DNA from: Bacillaceae bacterium SAS-127
GTDB taxonomy: Bacteria; Bacillota; Bacilli; Bacillales; Domibacillaceae
Length of the DNA stretch: 64,000 bases
NCBI GenBank assembly: GCA_002261155.1
Contig: NKXN01000023.1
Span: 62,001-126,000 of the forward strand
Reading direction: 5' to 3'
In this document: in pieces, positions 34,766 through 43,231 of the stretch
How positions within the stretch are numbered: position 1 is the stretch's first letter
Layout of the letters: every line of letters begins with the position of its first letter
Translations under genes and position numbers: made by a program
Notes under the pieces: generated by a model
Database searches by the model: none
The model's input: only the letters and a program-made list of their open reading frames with translations
What the model was told of the DNA's origin: nothing

Positions 34766-37729
34766 TCATTCGATAAATTTTGGGATGTTAAAAGTAATTT
34801 CTGTTCCTTCATCAGGTGAACTTTTTATTTGCAGTCCTTGGCCGTAAAGTCGTTTGAGACGTTTATTGATATTGATCAAGCCTACTTCTTTTCTTTGAGG
34901 CATTCTTTCATCAAGTACTTGTTTCCATCGCTCTTCTTGCATACCGACCCCATCGTCAATAACAGCGATTTTTGTGAAGGTTGGGTGATCCGTAATTCGA
35001 ATCCAAACGGTTCCGCCTTGTGCTTTCTTTAGAATTCCGTGTTGAACAGCATTTTCTACTAACGGCTGAATAGACAGAGGAGGGATTTCTAACGTTAGAG
35101 TTGTGTCTGTTTCCAAAATGATCTGCAAACGATTCCCAAACCGTTCTTTTTCTATATAAAGATAAGAACGAACTAGTTCAAGCTCATGTTCTATTGGAAC
35201 GATACGTTCTAAATTTTTCACGTCAAAGCTTTTGTGCAAATAATGTCCAAATTCGTTCAGAAGATGAACCATTCTAGATGAATCTATCGTGCTGAGTGAA
35301 GCGATCGTATTTAATGTATTAAATAGGAAGTGTGGCTGGATTTGCGCTTGAAGCCAAGCTGCCTCCATTCGAAGGCGTTCACTAATGGCATGCTTTAAGT
35401 CAATAAGTGCTTTACTTCGAATTTTTAATTCGAGCGAATTGATTGGTTTCGTCACATAATCATTTGCCCCTAAGGCAAAGCCAGTATACACATGCTCAGG
35501 ATAATTTCTTGCTGTTAATAAAAGAATAGGAAGCTCTAACGCTGAGTACTGTTCGCGGATTAAGCGCATTAACTCGTATCCGGATATGTTAGGCATCATG
35601 GCATCTAAAATAATTAAGTCCCAATCGATGATATTTAATAAGTCTAACGCTTCTTTACTAGTGGTGACGGTCACCACTTCATATTTCTCAGCTGGAAAAA
35701 TAGTACGAATGACTTTCAGAGTAACAGGATCATCGTCTATTGCTAAAATCATAAAACAATGTCCATCAGCTGGTTTTTCTTGTAGTTGCAGACGATCGTT
35801 AATATTTATTTCCTTGTTTAAGTCCATTTCTCGTATTTCAGATTGCTGTGTTTGTTCTTCAGCTATAGGCAATGTAAAAATAAACGCTGAATCTTGATTA
35901 CGTAAGGAACCACCATGCAATTCAATTAATTGCTCGCAAACTTTCAGACTAAGCTCTTCGCTATGTTTGCTCATTTTTCTTTCTGTATTGATAGAAAGTC
36001 CAGCGCTTTCTATTTGAATTGTTGCTGTGTGATCGTTACAGTTTGCTTTCACAACAATAGAACCTTCATTTGTACACTTAATCGTGTAATGCAACAAGTT
36101 AAATAGAATTTGAATCAGTCGTTGCTCATCTGCTCGGACATGAGGAAATGCGTCCGGAATTGTTGATATTAATTGAATGTTCTTCCCGTCAGTGATAAAG
36201 CTTAAAATATCGAACACACCAAATAAGGCGGCATGAATGTTCGTGCTTTTCGGATCAATTTGGATCGTTTGCTCTTTTAATCGAGTGAAATCAAGAAGAT
36301 CATTAAGAACAAATGACATGCTACGACCGATATCGATGAGCAGTTTTAAATCATTTTTGTCTTCTAAAGGAATTGCTCCTTTGTTGCGATCATGGATCGT
36401 GTGAGCGATAGTAATCATCTCATTCAGAGGACTCCATAATTGTTGAGAACTATTTATGAGAAAGTCATCTTTTTGCTTATCGGCTTGTTTGAGCTGATGA
36501 ACAAGCACTTTCGATTCTTCGTTCATTTGTTGAAATCGTTTCATCCAATAGAGAGAAAATCCGAGAAAAGCAAACAGATAATCAAATGGATAGAAAGGTA
36601 TTTCGTACGAGCTGACACTTTTTATGATGACCCAGATGATACCAGATGTTGTACTTAAGGCGGTTAAAGCTAGAAAAAAAGATTCTTTCTGTTTCTGGAC
36701 ATATAATTTTAAAGCTAGAATAATTACTGTTATAAAAGAGCCAAGATACAATAAAGAAAAGAACGTCTCTGCAAAAAAGATGAAGCGGATCGGCAGAATG
36801 AAAATGTACAAAGCACATAAGCTATATAACATATTCAACCAGTGAAAGACTCGCGCTGTTTTATACTCCGTTAATAAACTCCTCATCAATTGCACGAAGA
36901 AAAATGCAGACACAAGGTACACGAATTGCGTGATTTTTATCGACCAATCATAATCAAGATGCAACCACGTAAGTACCGATTTATTGTAATTAATCAATTC
37001 ATCAAGTGCTGTAAAAAGAAATCCCGCTGTGAAAAAAAGAAGTACCTTTTTTCGATAAATGAAAAGATAAATCAATATCATATGCAGAGCATACAAAAGT
37101 AACACAATAATGATCATCATCGTTAACGTTTTATTTGATTGTTGTTCATGAATGATCGATGTATCCGAACCAAATTTAATCGATTTCTCAATGCTCGCCT
37201 GTTCAGGTGTATCGAAATTAGAAACTTGCATGACGAGTTCGATTTCACTTTGATCCGTTGTAAAAAAAGCTGAATAGGACTGATATTGTCCTTGATGTTG
37301 ATGGCTCGTTTCTGCTACTTCACCTGCTTGAGCGATGAGGTCACCATTAACAAATACTTTAGAAGCGGTATTGGCAAGTGGAACCTGAATACCGTACGTT
37401 TGTTTCTGGTCTGGATTCAGTAGAATTCGTAACCTGTATGTACCAAATTGGTCATGAACCTTCTGGCTTTCTCTCGTCGGCACGGAAATAATCTCAGTAT
37501 CCGAAGAATTTAATTCGAGCTCCGGCGAAAACTCCCATTCCCCATCTAGCGAAATCGAATAATCATCTGTTAATTCCGTATTTCGAAGATCCAAAACTCC
37601 TTCTTTAGCGAGCGGAGAATCAGGAGTAGCATGATAGGCTACCCAAGCAAGGCGAAGGCAAGTAAGCACAAGCAAAGTGATACATATAATTAAAATCGAT
37701 TTCAATCTAGCATTATGAAAGTTAAACAA
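34766..37729 (-). CDS. 7TMR-DISM hybrid histidine kinase with degenerate first kinase core and LytS-type second core
   Basis: This is a 987-residue membrane sensor. Order: signal anchor (about 10-30), DISMED2-like carbohydrate-binding fold (about 50-190), seven helices (about 203-397), HisKA-like region with FLINSSQQLWSPL (423-435), a HATPase-like domain lacking the G1 box (about 500-622), REC domain (about 658-780; acidic D665-D667, phospho-acceptor D709, K761), then a LytS-type kinase with QIQPHFLFNTLN (His800), VENAVQHG and a DDGVGM ATP lid. In the first core the phospho-His is Gln429, so it should be inactive as a kinase. No dedicated response regulator is adjacent; output and ligand are unknown. 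Confidence 0.88.
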   Translation of the reverse strand: MFNFHNARLKSILIICITLLVLTCLRLAWVAYHATPDSPLAKEGVLDLRNTELTDDYSISLDGEWEFSPELELNSSDTEIISVPTRESQKVHDQFGTYRLRILLNPDQKQTYGIQVPLANTASKVFVNGDLIAQAGEVAETSHQHQGQYQSYSAFFTTDQSEIELVMQVSNFDTPEQASIEKSIKFGSDTSIIHEQQSNKTLTMMIIIVLLLYALHMILIYLFIYRKKVLLFFTAGFLFTALDELINYNKSVLTWLHLDYDWSIKITQFVYLVSAFFFVQLMRSLLTEYKTARVFHWLNMLYSLCALYIFILPIRFIFFAETFFSLLYLGSFITVIILALKLYVQKQKESFFLALTALSTTSGIIWVIIKSVSSYEIPFYPFDYLFAFLGFSLYWMKRFQQMNEESKVLVHQLKQADKQKDDFLINSSQQLWSPLNEMITIAHTIHDRNKGAIPLEDKNDLKLLIDIGRSMSFVLNDLLDFTRLKEQTIQIDPKSTNIHAALFGVFDILSFITDGKNIQLISTIPDAFPHVRADEQRLIQILFNLLHYTIKCTNEGSIVVKANCNDHTATIQIESAGLSINTERKMSKHSEELSLKVCEQLIELHGGSLRNQDSAFIFTLPIAEEQTQQSEIREMDLNKEININDRLQLQEKPADGHCFMILAIDDDPVTLKVIRTIFPAEKYEVVTVTTSKEALDLLNIIDWDLIILDAMMPNISGYELMRLIREQYSALELPILLLTARNYPEHVYTGFALGANDYVTKPINSLELKIRSKALIDLKHAISERLRMEAAWLQAQIQPHFLFNTLNTIASLSTIDSSRMVHLLNEFGHYLHKSFDVKNLERIVPIEHELELVRSYLYIEKERFGNRLQIILETDTTLTLEIPPLSIQPLVENAVQHGILKKAQGGTVWIRITDHPTFTKIAVIDDGVGMQEERWKQVLDERMPQRKEVGLININKRLKRLYGQGLQIKSSPDEGTEITFNIPKFIE

Positions 37730-37780
37730 AATAGAAACAATCCTTTTAGTAGTTATTTATCGTCTATGAGTCTCTCTTAA

Positions 37781-38059
37781 CTATCGTATTCCCATTGTTT
37801 TCGTCGCTTTTTCTCCAACGTACCAATCGAATTCGATTTCAAAGGAGTGTTTATCGCCTTTTGTCGTGTATTGGTATTCTACTTTTACTGTATTGGCTGG
37901 TTGAACTTCTATTTCTTTATTTCCCTGTAAAAAGACAAATTGCTGCTCTTCCTTTAGCTTTTTGGCGATTGTTTCGAGCATGGATGCGAATTCGTGAAGG
38001 TTTTGAGGCTCTTTATGCTTAATCAATACTTGGGTAACAGGTTTGTTTGCTTGTTTCAT
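37781..38059 (-). CDS. Amphi-Trp domain protein
   Basis: The 92-residue cytoplasmic protein ends in SFEIEFDWYVGEK, which fits the amphi-Trp domain, a small family of unknown function. AGGAGGG precedes the ATG at 38059; the in-frame ATG at 38092 has no ribosome site. It is the last gene before the Fur-regulated cluster. Confidence 0.65.
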   Translation of the reverse strand: MKQANKPVTQVLIKHKEPQNLHEFASMLETIAKKLKEEQQFVFLQGNKEIEVQPANTVKVEYQYTTKGDKHSFEIEFDWYVGEKATKTMGIR

Positions 38060-38207
38060 ATCTAACCCTCCTCTGTATTCATGAAAAAACATCTTCTCTT
38101 CTTAATTATATAAAACATTGATGCTAGTGACCATCTATTAAGTAATGTAATAGATAGATTAAAAAGATTAATTGGTCATAAGCAGATCACCAATATTATA
38201 TTAATAA

Positions 38208-38222
38208 TGATAATCATTTTCA
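38208..38222. promoter_or_regulatory. Fur box upstream of A1/B1
   Basis: TGATAATCATTTTCA matches the 7-1-7 Fur consensus (TGATAATnATTATCA) at 13 of 14 defined positions. It lies 20 bp upstream of the A1 start codon. Confidence 0.85.
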
Positions 38223-38241
38223 CAAAAGGAGGTCGAACAAT

Positions 38242-38886
38242 ATGCCGTCAAATTTTGCTTATATGAGTAACGATATTGAATTCACTCGGATGAACGGAGT
38301 ATTGGAACAATGGAACGTTTATCCTCTTTATACATATGATTTACCTTATGCTTCAATAGAAAACTATGATGGGTTAATTATTTCTAATTTTGTGGATGAG
38401 GAGTTTTTATTAGAACACCGTTTAGTTATTGAACGATATTTACAGCAAGGTGGTGTTGTTTGTTCGTTTGCTGAAGCGTTTTTACCGTGGCTGCCGTGTC
38501 GGGAAACATGGATGAGATCGAATATTCCATTGCGTATTCGTGAAATGGTGATGATAGAGCCACGCCATTCGATTTTTAAAGGGGTAGATCCGTATGACTT
38601 AAATTATAGAAAAGGCGTCAAAGGCTTTTTCTCGCGTGGATATATGGAACCTAATCGTCCTGTTCATCCTGTAATTACCGATGAAGAAGGCCATTACGTC
38701 GCTTATATTGATACGGAATCTTCAAAAGGAACGATGTATATTTCTGCGGGAGGCGATCCATTTATGATCTTTCGTCAAAGTGGCAATTCTACCGAGCGTA
38801 TTATTCTTCAATTAATTGAATGGATGACAGCGGAAGCGATGAAAAATAAAGGAGTGGTGACGAATGAAGACAGCGATCTTACATAA
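38242..38886 (+). CDS. Fur-regulated unknown protein A1 (A family)
   Basis: The 214-residue protein has no signal peptide or membrane segment. The pattern YDGLIISNFVDEEFLLEH followed by YLQQGGVVCSFAEAFLPWLP suggests an alpha/beta fold of the class I glutamine amidotransferase/ThuA type, without an obvious catalytic Cys at the nucleophile elbow. It shares YDLNYRKGVKGFFSRGY, FLPWLP and LIEWM with A2 at 45435. The central conserved Arg/Lys/Phe-rich block suggests a ligand site. It overlaps B1 by 23 bp. AAAGGAGGTCG precedes the ATG. I do not recognise the family; iron control comes from the Fur box. Confidence 0.85.
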   Translation: MPSNFAYMSNDIEFTRMNGVLEQWNVYPLYTYDLPYASIENYDGLIISNFVDEEFLLEHRLVIERYLQQGGVVCSFAEAFLPWLPCRETWMRSNIPLRIREMVMIEPRHSIFKGVDPYDLNYRKGVKGFFSRGYMEPNRPVHPVITDEEGHYVAYIDTESSKGTMYISAGGDPFMIFRQSGNSTERIILQLIEWMTAEAMKNKGVVTNEDSDLT

Positions 38887-39466
38887 TGGGTATTCGTTTC
38901 ATTCTCGTTTTTTTCAATTAGAGGAGTACCAATCTTATTATAATGATATTTTATCGTTGCGATGCTTACATCAATACGATTTAGATCAATATGATGTGTT
39001 AATCATCCCAGCTCGAATGACACCAAGGTTGTTGCTACGTTATCAAGCTTTACTTTTAAATTTTTTTAAAAAAGGAAAAACCGTTATTGTTTTTGGAGAA
39101 GTCGTCGATCGTTGGTTACCGAAAGTAGAATGGAAGCATATACCAGTGAATTTCAGCTGGTGGGTAGAAAAAGGTGGAGATTTGCCTCTTGAATTATGTC
39201 ATACAGAACACTCTATTTTTCAATATATCACGATGCAAGATGTGAAATGGCATTATCATGGAACTTTGCAGCCACCTGCTGAAGCGATATCACTAGTGAA
39301 TACTCCAGATGGTCGATCGATCTTTTATATCGATGAGCATACGTATGGTGGTCGATTAATCATGACAACATTAGATCCTATTTTTCATTTAGGTCTTGGG
39401 TTTATCGATCAAGCGAAAGATTTCTTTCCGCATTTGATGCAATGGTTGAAAAATGAATGTGAATAG
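38864..39466 (+). CDS. Fur-regulated unknown protein B1 (B family)
   Basis: The 200-residue soluble protein has the same general topology as A1 (YDVLIIPARMTPRLLLRYQ, KKGKTVIVFGEVVDRWLP), suggesting that A and B are distant paralogues that could form a heterodimer. It shares NFSWWVEKGGDLP-type, DVKWHYHGTLQP and TTLDPIFHLGLGFI blocks with B2 at 46046. The conserved His and Trp in KWHYHG look like a metal or ligand site (inference). Translation is coupled to A1. A palindromic terminator follows. Confidence 0.85.
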   Translation: MKTAILHNGYSFHSRFFQLEEYQSYYNDILSLRCLHQYDLDQYDVLIIPARMTPRLLLRYQALLLNFFKKGKTVIVFGEVVDRWLPKVEWKHIPVNFSWWVEKGGDLPLELCHTEHSIFQYITMQDVKWHYHGTLQPPAEAISLVNTPDGRSIFYIDEHTYGGRLIMTTLDPIFHLGLGFIDQAKDFFPHLMQWLKNECE

Positions 39467-39508
39467 ATATCAAAAAACCTTAGAGAACTCTCTAAGGTTT
39501 TTTGATAT
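39466..39508. terminator. Palindromic terminator after A1/B1
   Basis: ATATCAAAAAACCTTAGAGA and its complement form an almost perfect palindrome with T-runs on both strands. Confidence 0.88.
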
Positions 39509-39536
39509 TGATAATCATTTTCAATAAATATATAAT
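39508..39536 (+). promoter_or_regulatory. Fur-controlled promoter of the lysR-type gene
   Basis: TTGATA (39508-39513) and TATAAT (39531-39536) are 17 bp apart. A Fur box TGATAATCATTTTCA occupies 39509-39523, covering the -35 and spacer. It is identical to the box upstream of A1. Confidence 0.85.
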
Positions 39537-39579
39537 GAAAATAAAGGAACGATGAGTCGTATGATAGGGGGGTTAAAGA

Positions 39580-40500
39580 TTGGTATCGTTTGAGAAGCTA
39601 GAAGCATTTATTGTGTTAACAGAATGTCGGTCATTTACTGAGGCAGCCCATCGATTGTATTGTTCACAGCCAACAATTTCTAACTATATTCGGCAATTAG
39701 AAGAAATGTATGGGACAGCCCTTATTAATAGAGAATCGAAGGATACTTTTTTAACTGAGAAAGGGAAGAGGTTATATCAACAAGCTAAAAAAATGATGGA
39801 ATTAATGGAAGAGACGAACATCATCATGACGGAGAAGGCAAATACATCATTAACCATCAACGCTAGTCATTATATCGGTACGTATGTACTGCCGCAAGTT
39901 CTCACTCAGTTTCAGCATACGTATAAAAAATTACCGTTAGAAATTAATACGTACGGCTACCAAGAGTTGTATCATCAACTTCAGGAACAAAAGCTTCACT
40001 ATGCTTATATGCCGATTTATGAGGAGGATGCGTACATTCAATCTCATTTTGATAAGCACATTTTATTTGAAGATCAATTCGTCTTAATCGTCTCGAAAAA
40101 TCATCCACTGCGTAAAAGAAAGGTCATTTATAAGCGAGATATTGAACGAGAAAATTTATTAATGCCACAAAGTCAGTATATTCGCCAGCATGTCCTGACT
40201 TTATTGAAAAAGAATAATATATTTCCATCGCCTGTATATATGAGCAGCTTTGAAGTTGTAAAACAATCAGTGAAGTCGGGGTTAGGTATTGCTTTTTTAC
40301 CTTATCGTTCTGTAATGGACGATATATCAAGCGGTGAACTGTGTATGAAAGACATACAGTGTGTAAATATTTCAAGGAAGAATGGATTGATTGTTCGTAA
40401 AGACCATCAATTATTACCGATGGATATGGACTTTTTTCATACAATGAAAAGGATACTTACCGCGGATGAGCCAAATTATCTCTTAAGTATAGCGAAATAG
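39580..40500 (+). CDS. LysR-family transcriptional regulator
   Basis: The 306-residue protein has an N-terminal HTH (FTEAAHRLYCSQPTISNYIRQLE, about residues 18-40) and a C-terminal effector-binding domain (about 90-295, with GLGIAFLPYR). It starts at a TTG preceded by AGGGGGG. Its own promoter carries a Fur box, and it sits between the A1/B1 unit and the transporter operon on the same strand, so it is likely a pathway-specific activator that senses the imported ligand while Fur provides iron repression. Confidence 0.9.
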   Translation: MVSFEKLEAFIVLTECRSFTEAAHRLYCSQPTISNYIRQLEEMYGTALINRESKDTFLTEKGKRLYQQAKKMMELMEETNIIMTEKANTSLTINASHYIGTYVLPQVLTQFQHTYKKLPLEINTYGYQELYHQLQEQKLHYAYMPIYEEDAYIQSHFDKHILFEDQFVLIVSKNHPLRKRKVIYKRDIERENLLMPQSQYIRQHVLTLLKKNNIFPSPVYMSSFEVVKQSVKSGLGIAFLPYRSVMDDISSGELCMKDIQCVNISRKNGLIVRKDHQLLPMDMDFFHTMKRILTADEPNYLLSIAK

Positions 40501-40525
40501 AATAGACTCATTTGTGATCATTATG

Positions 40526-40570
40526 AAATCGCTTTCTATGTTGTGTTTTCAAATAGAAAGCGATTTTTTT
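40526..40570 (+). terminator. Terminator after the lysR-type gene
   Basis: AAATCGCTTTCTAT pairs with ATAGAAAGCGATTT, followed by Ts. Confidence 0.85.
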
Positions 40571-40585
40571 CGATAATTATTGATA

Positions 40586-40615
40586 TTGATATTCATTATC
40601 AATAGGTATTACAAT
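40586..40615 (+). promoter_or_regulatory. Fur-controlled promoter of the transporter operon
   Basis: TTGATA (40586-40591) and TACAAT (40610-40615) are 18 bp apart. Fur box TGATATTCATTATCA (40587-40601) overlaps the -35 and matches 13 of 14 defined consensus positions. Confidence 0.85.
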
Positions 40616-40643
40616 AAGCTATATCTTACAGAAAGAAAGGAAA

Positions 40644-42242
40644 ATGAAGATGAAGAAATGGTTTTTAATAGCAGTTGTATTTCTACTTGCGTTGGTTGGA
40701 TGTTCATCCAATACAACGAGTAATAAAGAAGAGAGTCAATCAGCAACAAAACAGGAGAAAGAGGGTTCATCAGTCATTAAAATCGGCTGGAAAAATGATG
40801 GTTTCCCTTCACCGTTTACTTTTGGATCACAAGGACCGGGTGGATTTTTACGGAACTCTTTGCTGTTTGATTCGCTTACTTGGAAAGATGACAAAGGGGT
40901 TGTCCCTTGGTTAGCGAAAGAATGGAGTGTGTCTGAAGATGGGCTGCAATATACGTTTTCGTTAGAAGAGGATGTTCAGTTTCATGATGGACAACCGTTT
41001 ACAGCGGACGATGTTGTTTTCACATATGAATACTTTAAAAAGCACCCATTTCCGTGGAATGCGGATATGACGAAAGTGAAGTCTGTTGAAAAGGGAGGAG
41101 AGCATCAAGTCGTTATTTCGCTTGAACAGCCATTTGCTCCGTTTATTACAGAGGTTGCTGGTATCTTACCAATTATCCCGAAACATATTTGGGAAAAAGT
41201 TGATCAGCCACTTGATTTTAAAGAACAAGATTCATTAGTAGGTACAGGTCCATTTGCATTAGCTCAATATGACGAGAAATCAGGAAACTATCAATTTAAG
41301 CGTAATGAGCAATTTTTCAAAGGAAATGTCATTATCGATGAATTGCAATATTTGAATGTAGAAAACCGTCTATTATCTTTACAAAATAATGAAATTAATG
41401 CAGGTATGACATTTAACTATCACGATGTAGAAGAAATGAAAAAGAACGGTTTTGACGTGATTAAAAGTGAGCCTACAGGAAGTGCGGTGCGTATTCTCTT
41501 TAACTTAGACCATCCTCAATTAAAAGATAAAAAGCTTCGTCAAGCGCTTGCTTATGCGTTAAACCGAGAAGAAATGGCTAAGAAATTGACAGGTAACGAT
41601 AAAGTGTTAGTCGGAAACGGCGGCATTATTCCTCCAGATTCTCCTTGGTTTAATAAAGACGTACAAACATATGATTATTCACTACAGACTGCGGAGAAAA
41701 TGCTAGATGAACTAGGTTACAAGAAGAATAGTAAAGGAGTTCGTGATGGATTAGATTTAAGTATCATTGTTTCTTCTACGTCACAAGAAGCCGAACTTAT
41801 GAAAGAGATGTTAAAAGACGTAGGTATTGATTTGCAAGTGAAACAAGTCGATCCAGCGGCATTTACGACTGCCATTGGAGAAAATAAATATGATATGACA
41901 ATCACTGGGCATATTGGATTAAGTGGAGATCCAGATTTCTTACGCTTATGGTTCATGGGTGCAGCAAGCAATTCATATGCTGGTCGCGGAAAAGTATTCG
42001 ACAACGCTGACTTCCAACGCTTAGCGAACTTGCAGCTTGCTCAATTAAATGAAGAAGAAAGAAAGCAAACCGTGAATGAAATGCAAAAAATCTTAGCGGA
42101 AGAATTGCCAACATTAGTGTTATATCATCGTCCATTCTATTTCATTCATAAGCAAGAGGATTTTGATGGTTGGTTCAACACATATGGAGGTATCGCAGAC
42201 GGTATTCCTTTATGGGAAAACAAGGCGGCGTTTATCGAGTGA
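40644..42242 (+). CDS. Family 5 substrate-binding lipoprotein (peptide/nickel/opine type)
   Basis: The 532-residue lipoprotein (signal ending ALVGC) has the SBP family 5 features: LLFDSLTWKDDKGVVPWLAKEW, YTFSLEEDVQFHDGQPFTADDVVF, LVGTGPFAL and KLRQALAYALNREEMA. Family members bind peptides, nickel chelates or opine metallophores. It is the first gene of a Fur-controlled operon and its stop overlaps the permease start by 1 bp. Iron control points to a metal chelate or a ligand tied to iron stress. ATGs at 40644 and 40650 are both possible. Confidence 0.93.
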   Translation: MKMKKWFLIAVVFLLALVGCSSNTTSNKEESQSATKQEKEGSSVIKIGWKNDGFPSPFTFGSQGPGGFLRNSLLFDSLTWKDDKGVVPWLAKEWSVSEDGLQYTFSLEEDVQFHDGQPFTADDVVFTYEYFKKHPFPWNADMTKVKSVEKGGEHQVVISLEQPFAPFITEVAGILPIIPKHIWEKVDQPLDFKEQDSLVGTGPFALAQYDEKSGNYQFKRNEQFFKGNVIIDELQYLNVENRLLSLQNNEINAGMTFNYHDVEEMKKNGFDVIKSEPTGSAVRILFNLDHPQLKDKKLRQALAYALNREEMAKKLTGNDKVLVGNGGIIPPDSPWFNKDVQTYDYSLQTAEKMLDELGYKKNSKGVRDGLDLSIIVSSTSQEAELMKEMLKDVGIDLQVKQVDPAAFTTAIGENKYDMTITGHIGLSGDPDFLRLWFMGAASNSYAGRGKVFDNADFQRLANLQLAQLNEEERKQTVNEMQKILAEELPTLVLYHRPFYFIHKQEDFDGWFNTYGGIADGIPLWENKAAFIE

Positions 42243-43231
42243 TGAAAAGGAAAGTCATTCGTCTATATGTGGTAGTGTTCACCTTTCTATTATTACTGAA
42301 TTTTTTCCTCCCTCGGCTGATGCCGGGGGGGCCTGTTGAATTTATTGAAGGACAAGATAGTGGTGCAATGTTAACGGAAGAACAAAAAGCAGCGATGGAA
42401 GCGTATTATCAATTAGATGATTCACTTCTTACACAATTTATTACTTATATAAAAGGGGTGTTCACCTTAGATTTTGGCACGTCTTTTACGTATAAGTCAG
42501 ATGTAATGGAAGTGATTAGTCATCATTTCATGTATACATGGCTCATCGTTGGCTTTGCGACAGTTTTATCTTTTTTAATTGGGATTATTTCTGGATTATG
42601 GTCCGCTTGGTTTCATCATGAAAAGTCCGATCGTGGCTTGTTAACCGTGATGCTGAGCCTCGGAGCTTTACCAGAATTTTTAATTGCGATTGTACTTCTA
42701 TTAGCGTTTTCTGTATACGTTCCTCTTTTTCCATTAGGCGGAGCGGAAACACCATTTTTAGTAGAAGCTAATTGGTTCGATAAAACAAAGGATTTCTTAT
42801 GGCATGCTTTTTTGCCGACTGTTACGTTAACAATTGTGCATATTTCCAGTACGTATTTATTAGTGAGAAATGAAACCATCCAAGTGATGAAGGCTTCTTA
42901 CATTGAGTTTGCCAAAATGAAAGGACTTTCTCGCAAAAGGTTAATGTATCGTCATATTGCAAAAAATTCGTTATTGACGTTATTTACATTGCTTATGATT
43001 AGAATGGGATTGCTATTTACAGGAGCAATATTTGTCGAGGTCGTTTATTCGTATCCAGGCATTGGGAAGTTGTTGCAGGAGGCGATTCTCTCTCGTGACT
43101 ATCCGTTAATGCATGGGTTATTCTTTATTTTTTCAACGATTATTTTATGTTTAAATGCGATGGCCGACTGGTTATATCCAAAATTAGATCCGCGGTTAAA
43201 AGGAGGAAAAGCTTATGCAGACAACATTTAA
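42242..43231 (+). CDS. ABC transporter permease 1 (DppB/OppB type)
   Basis: The 329-residue protein has six helices: a first membrane helix followed by LPRLMPGGPVEFIEG, then the permease domain with the EAA-like loop IEFAKMKGLSRKRLMYRHIAKNSL and the C-terminal YPGIGKLLQEAILSRDYPLMHG, all typical of DppB/NikB/CntB proteins. The ATG overlaps the stop codon of the binding protein, while an open extension to 42170 has no ribosome site. The gene overlaps the fusion gene downstream by 17 bp. Confidence 0.93.
   Translation: MKRKVIRLYVVVFTFLLLLNFFLPRLMPGGPVEFIEGQDSGAMLTEEQKAAMEAYYQLDDSLLTQFITYIKGVFTLDFGTSFTYKSDVMEVISHHFMYTWLIVGFATVLSFLIGIISGLWSAWFHHEKSDRGLLTVMLSLGALPEFLIAIVLLLAFSVYVPLFPLGGAETPFLVEANWFDKTKDFLWHAFLPTVTLTIVHISSTYLLVRNETIQVMKASYIEFAKMKGLSRKRLMYRHIAKNSLLTLFTLLMIRMGLLFTGAIFVEVVYSYPGIGKLLQEAILSRDYPLMHGLFFIFSTIILCLNAMADWLYPKLDPRLKGGKAYADNI

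Noticed and set aside
36440-37102. Plus-strand open frames opposite the histidine kinase
   Set aside because: They lack ribosome sites and lie antisense to well-supported membrane-helix coding sequence.
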